In this document: piece after piece, positions 7,897 through 16,697 of the stretch
Position numbering within the stretch: the first letter of the stretch is position 1
Layout of the letters: each line of letters begins with the position of its first letter
NCBI GenBank assembly: GCA_964503475.1
Contig: CAZCZU010000004.1
Location: 1 to 64,000, forward strand
Direction of reading: 5' to 3'
From: CAZCZU01 sp964503475
Lineage (GTDB): Bacteria; Pseudomonadota; Zetaproteobacteria; Mariprofundales; Mariprofundaceae
Length of the DNA: 64,000 nucleotides
Notes under the pieces: model-generated
Told to the model about the DNA's origin: nothing
Database searches by the model: none
What the model saw: the letters and a program-made list of their open reading frames with translations, nothing else
Program-made: the position numbers and the translations under genes

Positions 7897-9064
7897 AATT
7901 CATCCTTATTTCCTGAAGAGAGAGCTCGATCTCTTCAATTACTTCCTGGTTCGTATCCTGTTGCCGCTGCCTTTCCAGTATAGCGACAATATCGGCCCAA
8001 TTAGTTGTATTACACAACTGTTGCATAGCCCATACAGCATGGGCGCGAAGCGTTGCGGCTTCATCATTCAGCAGCCGCTGCAGGTGCGGCAGCAGTGAGA
8101 CATCACCGCTGTTTCCGGCAGCGATACAGGCGTTGCGCAGCAGCCCGATTCGGCCAGTCCGCTTCACCGGCGACTTGCGGAAACGCTCGCGAAAGCCTGC
8201 CTCATCCAGGCGCAGCAGGCTAACAAGGGAGGGCAGGATATTCTCCCTGCGAGGCTTAAGGAGATCGGGCTCAGGCGCCGTGGCGTGGCGGTTCCACGGG
8301 CAGATGGCCTGGCAGTCGTCGCAGCCGAAGATGCGATTGCCCATCAGTGGGCGCAGTTCACGCGGAATGATGCCGCCATACTCGATGGTCAGATAGGAGA
8401 TGCAGCGGCGGGCATCGACCGTGAACGGCGCCACAATGGCCTGCGTGGGACAGATATCGAGGCAGGCACGGCAACTGCCGCAGTGGAAACCGGCCGGCGC
8501 ATCGGGTGTGAGGTCGGCGGTGGTGAAAATCTCGCCCAGCATCAGCCAGGAGCCATACTGGCGACTGATGGTCAGCGAATGCCTCCCCTGCCAGCCCAGT
8601 CCCGAGGCGGAGGCCAGGGCGTGCTCCAGCACCGGAGCCGTATCGACATAGACCCTCTGTCCGTGCTCGCCCAGCAACGCATCGAGCTCGCGCGCCAGCG
8701 CCTTCAGCCGCTTCTTCATCACCTCGTGGTAATCGTCGCCATGGGCATAGGCGGCGAAGACGCCTCGATCCATGGCCTGCTCCGCCTCCGCAAGCGTATA
8801 GGATGGCGGTGTATGGCACATGCCGAGGCTGATCACCGTGCGCACCCCCTCCAGCATCGAGTCCGGCGCCTTGCGGCGTGCCGTGCGCACCGCCTCGCCC
8901 ATATAGGCCATATCGCCATGCATGCCGGCCGCAATCCAGGCATCGAGCGCCTCGCCCTGCTCCGGGGCGATGGCCGGGCGCGTAAAGTGGCACAGCTCGA
9001 AGCCCTGCTCACGCGCCATTGCGCGGATCGTCGACCGAATATCTCCTCCAGGCGGTATCGTCAT
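7889..9064 (-). CDS. queG: Epoxyqueuosine reductase
   Basis: QueG carries out the last step of queuosine synthesis, reducing epoxyqueuosine in tRNA with a cobalamin cofactor and two 4Fe-4S clusters. Cluster ligands are visible as CGSCRACLDICP (about 186-197) and CDDCQAICPWN (about 238-248). The C-terminal part has a HEAT-like segment (LPHLQRLLNDEAATLRAHAV). An in-frame TTG lies two codons upstream, but ATG at 9064 is the more likely start, giving 391 residues. queE and queC, earlier steps of the same pathway, are at 59401-60743. The gene heads the queG-gph-thiE-thiD operon. Confidence 0.95.
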   Translation of the reverse strand: MTIPPGGDIRSTIRAMAREQGFELCHFTRPAIAPEQGEALDAWIAAGMHGDMAYMGEAVRTARRKAPDSMLEGVRTVISLGMCHTPPSYTLAEAEQAMDRGVFAAYAHGDDYHEVMKKRLKALARELDALLGEHGQRVYVDTAPVLEHALASASGLGWQGRHSLTISRQYGSWLMLGEIFTTADLTPDAPAGFHCGSCRACLDICPTQAIVAPFTVDARRCISYLTIEYGGIIPRELRPLMGNRIFGCDDCQAICPWNRHATAPEPDLLKPRRENILPSLVSLLRLDEAGFRERFRKSPVKRTGRIGLLRNACIAAGNSGDVSLLPHLQRLLNDEAATLRAHAVWAMQQLCNTTNWADIVAILERQRQQDTNQEVIEEIELSLQEIRMNYG

Positions 9065-9163
9065 GCCCAAACACTAACGGATCGATCACCAAAGGGCAGA
9101 AATCGTCGCTTTGACGCCAACGGGCCGACTGGCTATGTTGGCGTAAATGCGGGAGATGAATTG

Positions 9164-9793
9164 ATGGGCGATCTTCTGAACCATTCGATTACGGTGTTTC
9201 TGGCCTTCTTCGCCATCATGAATCCCGTGGCCAATACACCGTTATTCATCAGCCTGACCGAAACGGACCCTCCGGCTATCAAACGCCAGGTCGCCGTTCA
9301 GTCGCTGCTCCTCGCCTTTGTCATTGTGCTGCTGTTCTGCCTGTTCGGCCGCATGCTGTTCGAGCTGTTCGGCATCACGCTGCCGGCGTTCCGCATCGCA
9401 GGCGGCGCCCTGGTGGTACTGGTCGGCTTTCAGATGCTGCATGGCGCACCATCCCGCGTGCACCACCCCAGCGAAGAGGATACGACCGAGATGCGCGAGG
9501 CGGCCCTGAGTGTGGCGGTCTCGCCACTCGCCATGCCCATCCTGGCCGGGCCCGGCACCCTGGCCACGGCCATGAACTTTTCCGCCACCGGCAATGCCGT
9601 TGAGATTGTCATCACCGTGCTCGTCTTTGCCCTGCTCTGCCTGATCACCTATCTCTTCTTTATTGCCGGTCAGCGTATCATCAACTTTATCGGCCAGAGC
9701 GGCGTCAACGTCATTACCCGCCTCATGGGACTGATTCTGGCCGTCATCGGCACCCAGATGGTGATCACAGGCCTGCACGGGGCCCACCTCTAG
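9164..9793 (+). CDS. MarC-family inner-membrane protein
   Basis: This 209-residue integral membrane protein has six predicted helices and the MarC family features: FLAFFAIMNPVANTPLFI at the N-terminus, a repeat of the two three-helix halves, and PLAMPILAGPGTLATAM opening the second half. The family (MarC/YchE/YhgN) has no firm function, and an early link to multiple antibiotic resistance was not upheld. The start was chosen at 9164, with GGGAG about 8 nt upstream. The much longer open frame running into it from the left is only the antisense of queG. Confidence 0.92.
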   Translation: MGDLLNHSITVFLAFFAIMNPVANTPLFISLTETDPPAIKRQVAVQSLLLAFVIVLLFCLFGRMLFELFGITLPAFRIAGGALVVLVGFQMLHGAPSRVHHPSEEDTTEMREAALSVAVSPLAMPILAGPGTLATAMNFSATGNAVEIVITVLVFALLCLITYLFFIAGQRIINFIGQSGVNVITRLMGLILAVIGTQMVITGLHGAHL

Positions 9794-9801
9794 AGCGCCT
9801 T

Positions 9802-10377
9802 ATGCCAGCCTTGATCCTCTCGTTGCTCCTGGCCATGACATCGCTGCCGGCTCTGCCCGCCATGGCCGAAACCTCCGCCATACCTGAATCCCCCGCCATG
9901 ATTGCGACCAGCCTGCCTTTGACAGCCGAATCACTGGCCGGTGAAGCGGTCACCCTGCCTCAGGATCTTCGAGGCAATAACGGCCTGCTGATCATCGGAT
10001 TCACCCGCACCTCGCGGGAACAGACAAATGCATGGGCAACCCGGCTGCACGATGCCTGCACGGGCCCGCGGCTCGCCTGCTTCGACGTGGCTGTCATTGC
10101 CGGAGTGCCCGGCCTGCTGAAAGGCTTTGTGGCCGGGCGTATCCGCGACAACACCCCCAAAGAGCGGCAGGCCCGTTTCCTGCTGGTCCGCGAGCATGAA
10201 CAGGCATGGAGGACACTGGCCGGCTTCGATGCAGCCCACGAGGACGATGCCTGGCTGCTACTGCTCGATGGTAAGGGGGCTGGCAAAGGCAGGATCATCT
10301 GGCGCGGCCACGGCCCCTGGTCGCAGCAGCTGCAAGAGCGCTTGCTGCAGCACGCGTTTACGGCTGTACGGCCATGA
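9802..10377 (+). CDS. Exported hypothetical protein, thioredoxin-like fold possible
   Basis: The 191-residue protein starts with a signal peptide (hydrophobic residues 3-20, cleavage near AMAET). The mature part contains LLIIGFTRTSREQTNAWATR and later FLLVREHEQAW, a pattern that recalls thioredoxin-fold proteins such as the ATP10-like group, but without a CxxC pair at the expected place. Two Cys (DACTGPRLACFD) are present mid-protein. It lies 8 nt after marC and overlaps the next gene by 4 nt (ATGA), so it is in an operon with it. Function is unknown. Confidence 0.75.
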   Translation: MPALILSLLLAMTSLPALPAMAETSAIPESPAMIATSLPLTAESLAGEAVTLPQDLRGNNGLLIIGFTRTSREQTNAWATRLHDACTGPRLACFDVAVIAGVPGLLKGFVAGRIRDNTPKERQARFLLVREHEQAWRTLAGFDAAHEDDAWLLLLDGKGAGKGRIIWRGHGPWSQQLQERLLQHAFTAVRP

Positions 10378-10781
10378 TACGGGCGCTCAAGGCAGGCCTG
10401 CTCTATTTCGCCGTGGTCTTCGCAGCCGGCTTCATGCTGGGGATCGTTCGCGTACTGTGGCTGGAACCGCTGCTGGGAGTCATGTGGGCGGAGCTGGCTG
10501 AAATGCCAGTGATGCTTGCCGTTATCCTGTTCTCAGCCCATCGGATTGTGGGCCGGTTCCGGCTCCCAGCCCGGACCGCACCGCGATTAATCATGGGCGG
10601 CTTGGCGCTGGCGCTGTTGCTGCTGGTCGAGCTGACCGTGGTGCTGCAATTGCGCGGCCTGTCGCTTGTCGCCTATCTCGACAGCCGTGACCCGATAGCC
10701 GGCAGCACCTATGGCATCAGCCTGCTGATCTACGCACTCACACCACTGTTTATCGGCCGTGCATCGCGACAGCAGTCATAA
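10374..10781 (+). CDS. Small integral membrane protein, 135 aa, unknown
   Basis: Four hydrophobic helices are visible at about residues 8-26, 45-56, 73-92 and 112-128, with basic loops between them. The ATG overlaps the stop of the exported protein gene before it (ATGA at 10374-10377), so they are translationally coupled. I recognise no named family, although similar short four-helix proteins are common in proteobacteria as uncharacterised proteins. The host-like GC content suggests a native gene. Confidence 0.75.
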   Translation: MIRALKAGLLYFAVVFAAGFMLGIVRVLWLEPLLGVMWAELAEMPVMLAVILFSAHRIVGRFRLPARTAPRLIMGGLALALLLLVELTVVLQLRGLSLVAYLDSRDPIAGSTYGISLLIYALTPLFIGRASRQQS

Positions 10782-11121
10782 CACCTGCGCACCATGCGCT
10801 TCGGCGAATCATTTCTGCTCCCAGGAGAGGCCGATGCACGGCCTCCGGGCACAATCAGGACGCCAGGGTAAAACGCGACGGCGCCTCTCCAGCCTGATCG
10901 TATCGCCCCTCCCCAGCACGATCGCATGCAGGCAAAGCACGAGGCGGCATTTGGCAGCCTGCAATGAGCTTGACTAAAATGGTTAGCCAGAGCCTGTTAA
11001 CACTAATTTCGATGGCGCCGATAGGGCCATTTTTTTTTCGGCCCTGCAAGGCAGGGCGAGCAAATGGCGGCGGCTTGAGGGAGGGAACGGAAGTCGCCGG
11101 GCCTTGCCAGGAGAATAAACG
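10782..11121. other. Intergenic region before the cyclopropane synthase-like gene
   Basis: I can support no coding gene in these 340 bp. A short hairpin AGGGCC / GGCCCT with a T-rich loop lies at about 11023-11044. TTGACT at about 10978 could be a -35 box, but no good -10 follows at the right distance. The last part holds the ribosome binding site (GCCAGGAGAATAAACG) for the gene at 11122. Confidence 0.4.
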
Positions 11122-12288
11122 ATGGGACAAGCAGCCGAACCGGCACTGGTGACTCGCTATGATCGTATATTCAGATCGATTCAACGTCGCCTGGCCGATC
11201 AAAAAATCCCTCCGATCGAACTGCATCTATGGGACCAGCACAGCTATCACTTCGGCAGCGGCAAACCTGCCACCAGGATCCTGGTCCGGGACCGGGACGG
11301 CCTGATTGCCCTGGGCCGCCTGGACGAGCTGAAGATTTGCGAGGCGTATATGGCCGGCAGCCTGGATGTCGTGGGCGATATGCTGGGCTTCGTCAGCCTC
11401 CGGGGCCTGCTGAGTGATACGCATCCGTTGCATGTGCTACGGCGACGGATCGCGCCGTTCTTCATTGGACGGGTGCAGACCGACCGACAGGCGATCGCCA
11501 GCCACTACGACTTTGACAACGATTTCTATCTCAGCTTCATGGATGCGACACGCTGCTATTCGCAGGGTGTGTTCGCGCACGATGATGAAGCCCTGGAGAG
11601 CGCGCAGCACCGCAAGCTCGACTTCGCCATTGATGCCTGCCGGATTGAGCCGGGGGCGCGTGTCCTGGATGTCGGAGGTGGCTGGGGCTGCTTCACCGAG
11701 TATGCCGGACAACAGGGTATCGAGGTCACCTCGCTGACGATATCGCGCCAGTCCGAAGCGTACATCTCGGAGCTGATCCGACGCCGGCAACTGCCCTGCC
11801 GGGTGCTGAACCAGGACTTCTGGGAGCATGCCGTCGCAGAGCCCTATGATGCCATTGTCATTCTCGGTGTGATGGAACACCTGCCCGACTACCCGGCCGT
11901 ATTGCGGCATTTTCAACATCTGGTGAAGCCGGGCGGCTACATCTATCTCGACGCCAGTGCCTTCCGCGACAAGTACTCCAAGCCCACCTTCGTCTCCCGC
12001 TATATCTTCCCGGGGGATCACACCTACTTTTGCCTGCACGCCTTTCTGGCCGCCATATCGAAAACGCCGCTGGAGGTGCTGGAGGTGCATAACGATCGCT
12101 ACAGCTACTACCTGACCTGCAAGGCCTGGGCCGAGAAGCTGGAAAGCGGCCGCGATGAAATCATCCGCCGCTGGGGCGAGATGCTTTATCGCCGCTTTCG
12201 TCTCTACCTCTGGGGTTCAGCGTACGCCTTTCGCAGCCGTAGCATGGATGCGTACCGGGTGGTGCTGCAGCGCCCCGAAGACCATTGA
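11122..12288 (+). CDS. Cyclopropane-fatty-acyl-phospholipid synthase family methyltransferase
   Basis: This 388-residue protein has the CFA synthase layout: an N-terminal lipid-binding-like region, then a SAM methyltransferase core with VLDVGGGWGCFTEYAG (motif I, about 176-191), followed by LGVMEHLPDYP (motif IV region) and a long C-terminal helix-rich part. True Cfa enzymes methylenate double bonds of membrane lipids. The segment HYDFDNDFYLSFMD plus CYSQGVF matches the family's HYDxGNDFY...YS landmarks. The gene stands alone and has a good AGGAG ribosome binding site. The exact lipid substrate is open. Confidence 0.85.
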   Translation: MGQAAEPALVTRYDRIFRSIQRRLADQKIPPIELHLWDQHSYHFGSGKPATRILVRDRDGLIALGRLDELKICEAYMAGSLDVVGDMLGFVSLRGLLSDTHPLHVLRRRIAPFFIGRVQTDRQAIASHYDFDNDFYLSFMDATRCYSQGVFAHDDEALESAQHRKLDFAIDACRIEPGARVLDVGGGWGCFTEYAGQQGIEVTSLTISRQSEAYISELIRRRQLPCRVLNQDFWEHAVAEPYDAIVILGVMEHLPDYPAVLRHFQHLVKPGGYIYLDASAFRDKYSKPTFVSRYIFPGDHTYFCLHAFLAAISKTPLEVLEVHNDRYSYYLTCKAWAEKLESGRDEIIRRWGEMLYRRFRLYLWGSAYAFRSRSMDAYRVVLQRPEDH

Positions 12289-12318
12289 AGCCGGGATGGG
12301 TCGCACTCGGCAGGGCTT

Positions 12319-12522
12319 TTACGCCTGCATGTCGCTGTTGGTTGCCCGATCATCGCGACAGGCCTGAGCAATCGGCTCCCCACCCGTGCGATCGGGGAAA
12401 TCACCGAATGAGGCAAACGGAAAGAGGCCGGAAGCGCATGCACCTGCCGACAGATCGCTCTCAGCCGTCCCTCTTCCACACTGTATGCCCAGGGCATGCG
12501 CGACAAACGTATAAATATTCAT
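12319..12522 (-). CDS. Possible small protein, 67 aa
   Basis: A 67-codon frame starts with ATG (minus strand) preceded by GGGGGA at a good distance, and reads MNIYTFVAHALGIQCGRG onward with two further Cys. I know of no matching family. The ribosome binding site and the otherwise empty 368-bp gap (12289-12656) are the reasons to list it. The composition is ordinary for random frames in GC-rich DNA, so it may not be real. No other gene is visible in this gap. Confidence 0.35.
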   Translation of the reverse strand: MNIYTFVAHALGIQCGRGTAESDLSAGACASGLFPFASFGDFPDRTGGEPIAQACRDDRATNSDMQA

Positions 12523-12602
12523 TGCATCCCCCTATGCCGCTCTCGACTTGCATCGTCACATGGCAGCAGCTGTTGCTTGGATCTCATCTGCAATGAAACG
12601 GA

Positions 12603-12630
12603 TGCACCGGACCCCACATACCCCGGTGCA
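12603..12630 (-). terminator. Hairpin after the 188-aa gene
   Basis: TGCACCGG (12603-12610) pairs perfectly with CCGGTGCA (12623-12630) across a 12-nt loop, 26 nt beyond the stop of the gene at 12657-13223. Only a weak T-rich stretch (CCGTTTCATT) follows on the minus strand, so termination is plausible but not certain. Confidence 0.5.
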
Positions 12631-12656
12631 CCCGCTTCAACCATGGCAATTCGGGA

Positions 12657-13223
12657 TTAAACCGCGCCTTTACCTTCGCGCTTGATATCGGCCGTATGGG
12701 ACAGGGCCTCTTCCATCGAGGCCACGGTCGGATATTTCGGCGCATAATCGGCCATCTCGCCGAACAGCGTCAGCACCTTGTCGCCGGCGGACTGGCCCTT
12801 GAAATCGCTCTTTTCCAGCGCCAGCTCGTCCACCATCTCGTTCCAGGCCACGCCCTCAGTCAACGGAATCAGTACGAAGTGCTCACCCTCGACATCGAGC
12901 TGCAGGGCATCCTTCAGATCGACCACGAAGAAGACGGCCTTCATGCCCTCGGCGAAATCGCCCTTGTACTTGTCGATAAAGCTCTGCATCTGCGACAGGT
13001 GGTCCAGGCTGCCCACAACCATGGCCAGCTTGTTATGGTCGGAGAGCAGTACGGCATGGCGCATGACCGAAACCGGCGGCTTGCGACGACCCTGGGAATC
13101 GGCCACCTCGCCCTCGACCAGCACCAGCTCACCGCGATAGGCAACCTTGCCAGGCTCGCTCGTGTGTTCATTGAAATTGGTATTGAAAAGCAGTCCTTCC
13201 TGCTCGTATTTCTCCAGCAACAT
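12657..13223 (-). CDS. Hypothetical cytoplasmic protein, 188 aa
   Basis: I do not recognise the family. The protein has no signal peptide or membrane helix, is acidic (many Glu/Asp), and shows alternating hydrophobic strands (AMVVGSLDHLSQ, AVFFVVDLKDALQL, HFVLIPLTEG) suggesting a mixed alpha/beta fold. The ATG at 13223 is preceded by GAGGTGATGCG, a fair ribosome binding site. It stands alone, divergent from nhaA, with a hairpin after its stop. Codon use is host-like. Confidence 0.75.
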   Translation of the reverse strand: MLLEKYEQEGLLFNTNFNEHTSEPGKVAYRGELVLVEGEVADSQGRRKPPVSVMRHAVLLSDHNKLAMVVGSLDHLSQMQSFIDKYKGDFAEGMKAVFFVVDLKDALQLDVEGEHFVLIPLTEGVAWNEMVDELALEKSDFKGQSAGDKVLTLFGEMADYAPKYPTVASMEEALSHTADIKREGKGAV

Positions 13224-13475
13224 CGCATCACCTCACGGATAGAATTGGATAACCAACCGTCGTTAGCAAAGGCCATGCCATCGTTACGGGCATCGTCATT
13301 GAACGAATTCCGGTATTCGTAAAAGGGGTAATTGGACCAAACCGACGCACCCTGTCGCAAAACAGACAGAGGCCATTGTCTGTGCGTTGTCGTGCGTTGT
13401 ATTGCCCGGCGCGCTTCCCTATGCTCCAGCCATGATGCAACAAGCTGCCTGCCTGCAAGAGAAGGATTCATTCCA

Positions 13476-14666
13476 ATGCTGAATGCACTGCGCGATTTCC
13501 TGAAGCTGGAATCGGCCAGCGGTATCCTGCTCGTGATCGCGGCCATTCTGGCCATGCTACTGGCCAATTCGCCGCTGGCCCATTTCTACGACATGCTGAT
13601 CAGCATGCCGGTCGAGGTGCGTATCGGCCCCCTGCAGCTGGCCAAGCCGCTGCTGCTGTGGATCAACGATGGCCTGATGGCCGTCTTTTTCTTTCTGGTC
13701 GGCCTGGAGCTGAAGCGCGAGGTGCTGGAGGGCGAGTTGCGCGACAGGCGTGCGGCGATCCTGCCCGGCATCGGCGCACTGGGCGGCATGCTGGTGCCCG
13801 CAGCCATCTATGCCTGGATCAACTGGGATCATCCGGTCGCCCTGCAGGGGTGGGCTATTCCGGCCGCGACCGATATCGCCTTCGCACTCGGTATCCTGCT
13901 GCTGCTCGGCAGCCGCGTACCCACTGCGCTGAAGGTATTTCTCGTCTCACTGGCCATCTTCGACGATATCGGCGCCATCGTCATTATCGCCCTCTTCTAC
14001 ACCAGCGACCTCTCCAACACCGCCCTGAGCGTCGCCGCGGTCTGCCTGGTGATCCTGTTCATGCTCAATCGCCGCAACGTGGCCGAATTGACCCCCTACA
14101 TCCTTACCGGCCTGATCATGTGGGTGGCGGTCCTCAAATCCGGTGTGCATGCCACCCTGGCCGGCGTGCTGCTGGCCATGTTCATTCCGATGCGCGATCG
14201 ACGCCATCCGGAGCGTTCGCCGGCCGGGCAGCTTGAACACGACCTGCATACCACCGTCGCATTTTTCATCCTGCCGCTTTTCGCCTTTGCCAATGCCGGT
14301 ATATCCCTGACCGGCCTGGGCCCCGATGCCCTGCTGCATCCGGTACCGCTCGGCATTGCCGCCGGGCTCTTCATCGGCAAACAGCTGGGGGTCTTCGGTT
14401 TCTGCTGGCTGGCGATCAAGAGCGGCATGGCAAGGCTTCCGGCGGGTACGAACTGGGCCAGCCTTTACGGCGTCTCACTGCTTTGCGGCATCGGTTTCAC
14501 CATGAGCCTGTTCATCAGTTCGCTCGCCTTCGAGGGCACGGGGGCCAATACCATGTTCGATGACCGTCTGGGCATCATCTGCGGCTCCCTGCTTTCGGCT
14601 GTGGCCGGCTTCCTGCTGTTGCGACGGGTCTTGCCCAAACCGGCCACCCTGCCGGACAAGGGCTGA
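13476..14666 (+). CDS. nhaA: Na+/H+ antiporter NhaA
   Basis: NhaA exports Na+ in exchange for H+ across the inner membrane and supports life at high salt and alkaline pH. The 396-residue protein has 11-12 hydrophobic helices. Key segments match the family: FFFLVGLELKRE, AATDIAFALG with the conserved Asp, and FDDIGAIVIIALFY with the Asp pair that carries the ions. I place the start at ATG 13476 (LNALRDFLKLES follows), after GAAGGA. The open frame upstream of it is non-coding. A monocistronic arrangement with no clear terminator is seen. It fits a marine or brackish habitat. Confidence 0.96.
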   Translation: MLNALRDFLKLESASGILLVIAAILAMLLANSPLAHFYDMLISMPVEVRIGPLQLAKPLLLWINDGLMAVFFFLVGLELKREVLEGELRDRRAAILPGIGALGGMLVPAAIYAWINWDHPVALQGWAIPAATDIAFALGILLLLGSRVPTALKVFLVSLAIFDDIGAIVIIALFYTSDLSNTALSVAAVCLVILFMLNRRNVAELTPYILTGLIMWVAVLKSGVHATLAGVLLAMFIPMRDRRHPERSPAGQLEHDLHTTVAFFILPLFAFANAGISLTGLGPDALLHPVPLGIAAGLFIGKQLGVFGFCWLAIKSGMARLPAGTNWASLYGVSLLCGIGFTMSLFISSLAFEGTGANTMFDDRLGIICGSLLSAVAGFLLLRRVLPKPATLPDKG

Positions 14667-14767
14667 CCAACGCGGCCCATGGCATGCCGTTTGCCATCCC
14701 CGCCACCGATGCCTAATCTGGAAAACGTATGAAACTGCCAATCATCTGCTGAAGGAGGGGGAATGCC

Positions 14768-15214
14768 ATGAGCATCATTGAGTTGAGTAAGAAGGAACGC
14801 GACGCCTGCGAAAAGATGGTCGTCTATGCCGAAGGGCTTCCGAGCCAGCGTGCCACCGCCCTGCTCGCTGTCCATGGCGGCACCTCGCAGGCCGAGGCGG
14901 CCCGCCAGTCGGGGCTGACCCCCGGCCAGGTGCGCTACCTGCTGACCGCCTTCGCCAAAAAGCGCCTGGCCATTTTCCCCGAAGATGCCTTTATCCGGGA
15001 TGCCCCGAGCGAGGTGATCGAACAGATCGCCACCGCCGACGAGGCGACGGCCAAAACCGCTCCGGCCAGCGAGAGTAAACCGAAAAAGGGCAAGTCGAAA
15101 AAGGATAAGGCGAAGAAGGCCGACAAGGAATCGAAGAAAGGCAAGAAGGCGAAAAAAGAGCCGAAGAAAAAGCATCACAAGAAAAAAGACGGCAAGAAAA
15201 AGAAGAAAAAGTAA
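14768..15214 (+). CDS. Helix-turn-helix protein with lysine-rich histone H1-like tail
   Basis: This 148-residue protein has two parts. Residues 15-70 look like a helix-turn-helix of the homeodomain/transposase-like or sigma region 4 type (TSQAEAARQSGLTPGQVRYLL). Residues about 98-148 are an extremely Lys-rich low-complexity tail (repeats of KKG, KKDK, KKAK), as in eukaryotic H1 and bacterial H1-like DNA-binding proteins. This suggests a chromosome-associated DNA-binding protein, perhaps nucleoid-structuring; the DNA target is unknown. It has a very strong ribosome binding site (AAGGAGGGGG) and lies 5 nt before the DUF488 gene. The role is inference. Confidence 0.7.
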   Translation: MSIIELSKKERDACEKMVVYAEGLPSQRATALLAVHGGTSQAEAARQSGLTPGQVRYLLTAFAKKRLAIFPEDAFIRDAPSEVIEQIATADEATAKTAPASESKPKKGKSKKDKAKKADKESKKGKKAKKEPKKKHHKKKDGKKKKKK

Positions 15215-15219
15215 CACCC

Positions 15220-15582
15220 GTGACCATCCGGCTTGAACGCGTCTACGACTACCTGCAACGAACCCGTCGCGATGGCGAATATATTGTGCTCACCGATCGC
15301 CTCTGGCCACGCGGCATCCGCAAGGAGGCCCTCGCCATCGACGAGTGGAACCGGGAGGTCGCCCCCTCCCCGGAACTGCGCAAATGGTTCGGTCATGATC
15401 CGGGAAAATGGCACGAATTTTCGACACGTTACCGTCGTGAGCTCATGGCGTGCGACAGGGAACTCGAACGCCTGAGACAGATCGCCGACAGCCATACGCT
15501 GATCCTGCTCTATGCTGCGCGCGATCAACAACACAATCACCCCGTCGTACTCAAGGCCGTGCTTGAGGATGGAACGCAATAG
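15220..15582 (+). CDS. DUF488 (YeaO-like) protein
   Basis: The 120-residue protein matches the DUF488/YeaO family: LTDRLWPRGI near residues 24-33, LRKWFGHDPGKW and the C-terminal LILLYAARDQQHNHPVVLK. The family is widespread, small and of unknown function. The start is GTG at 15220, five bases after the stop of the lysine-rich HTH gene, so the pair is probably one transcript. Nothing in the sequence links it to a pathway. Confidence 0.88.
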   Translation: MTIRLERVYDYLQRTRRDGEYIVLTDRLWPRGIRKEALAIDEWNREVAPSPELRKWFGHDPGKWHEFSTRYRRELMACDRELERLRQIADSHTLILLYAARDQQHNHPVVLKAVLEDGTQ

Positions 15583-15704
15583 CCATACGGTTGCCGGCAT
15601 TGTTTCCCCGTACCGTTCTGCAATGATTGAAAGCATGTACCCCTTAAACACCAACGTGATCGCCGGAAGCGAGTCGCATCCGTCCGGCCGCCCCGGATAA
15701 CCGC

Positions 15705-16631
15705 ATGGCCCATTCGCACGCCCATCACGGGCACCACCATCATCACCATGCGCCGCAGCACTACCATCGGGCCTTCGCCATCGGTGTGGTGCTCAATATC
15801 GGGTTTGTCGTCGTGGAGCTCATCTACGGCTGGCTGGCAAGCTCAATGGCCCTGATCGCCGATGCCGGCCACAATTTCAGCGACGTCATCACCCTGCTGC
15901 TCGCCTGGGGGGCATCCCTGATGGCCTCACGCAAGCCAAGCGGACGCTACACCTACGGTTTCCGGCGCCTGACCATCATGGCCTCGCTGGTCAGTGCCAC
16001 GTTGCTGATTTTCGCACTGGGTATCATTGCCGTCGAGGCGTTCCAGCGCTTTGCCACGCCCCATCCGGTCGACAGCATGCTCATGATCGTCGTGGCCCTG
16101 ATCGGCGTGGTGATCAACACGGCCACGGCCCTGCTGTTCATGTCCGGCCAGAAACACGACCTGAACCTGCGCGGCGCCTTCCTGCACATGGCCGCCGATG
16201 CGGCCGTATCGCTCGGCGTGGTGCTGGCTGGTATCGCCATCATGTTCACCGGCTGGCTCTGGCTCGACCCGGCCATCAGCCTGGCCATTGTCGCCATCAT
16301 CCTGATCGGTGCCTGGCAGCTGTTTCGCGATTCGATGAAGCTTTCCGCCGATGCCGTGCCGGCCGGTATCCGCCTGCAGGAGGTCGAGGCGTACCTGCTG
16401 GAGCAGGAGGATGTCACCGGCCTGCACGATCTGCATATCTGGGCCCTCAGCACTACCGAAACGGCCCTGACCGTGCATCTGGTCACCTGCCGTGGCCGGA
16501 TGGACAACCATGAACTGGAGGCCCTCGCCCACCAGCTGCACGACCGTTTCGACATCGGCCACGCCACCATCCAGGTCGAGCAGGAGGCGGAGGAAAGTCG
16601 CTGTCGCCTGGATCGTCCGCACTGCATCTAA
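15705..16631 (+). CDS. Cation diffusion facilitator (zinc/cobalt/cadmium exporter)
   Basis: This 308-residue CDF transporter has six transmembrane helices with the two metal-binding motifs ADAGHNFSDV (helix 2) and LHMAADAAVSLG (helix 5), and a cytoplasmic C-terminal domain with VTGLHDLHIWALS. It would export divalent metals such as Zn2+ in exchange for protons. The N-terminus is an unusual His-rich stretch (12 His in the first 20 residues, including HHHHHH), which could bind metal and sense its level. The start lacks a strong ribosome binding site. Confidence 0.92.
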   Translation: MAHSHAHHGHHHHHHAPQHYHRAFAIGVVLNIGFVVVELIYGWLASSMALIADAGHNFSDVITLLLAWGASLMASRKPSGRYTYGFRRLTIMASLVSATLLIFALGIIAVEAFQRFATPHPVDSMLMIVVALIGVVINTATALLFMSGQKHDLNLRGAFLHMAADAAVSLGVVLAGIAIMFTGWLWLDPAISLAIVAIILIGAWQLFRDSMKLSADAVPAGIRLQEVEAYLLEQEDVTGLHDLHIWALSTTETALTVHLVTCRGRMDNHELEALAHQLHDRFDIGHATIQVEQEAEESRCRLDRPHCI

Positions 16632-16697
16632 ACCCCGGGCAAGCGACTTCGCATCCCTGCTATAGTGGCGGAGATGTCAGCGACAAGGAGTGCGCCG

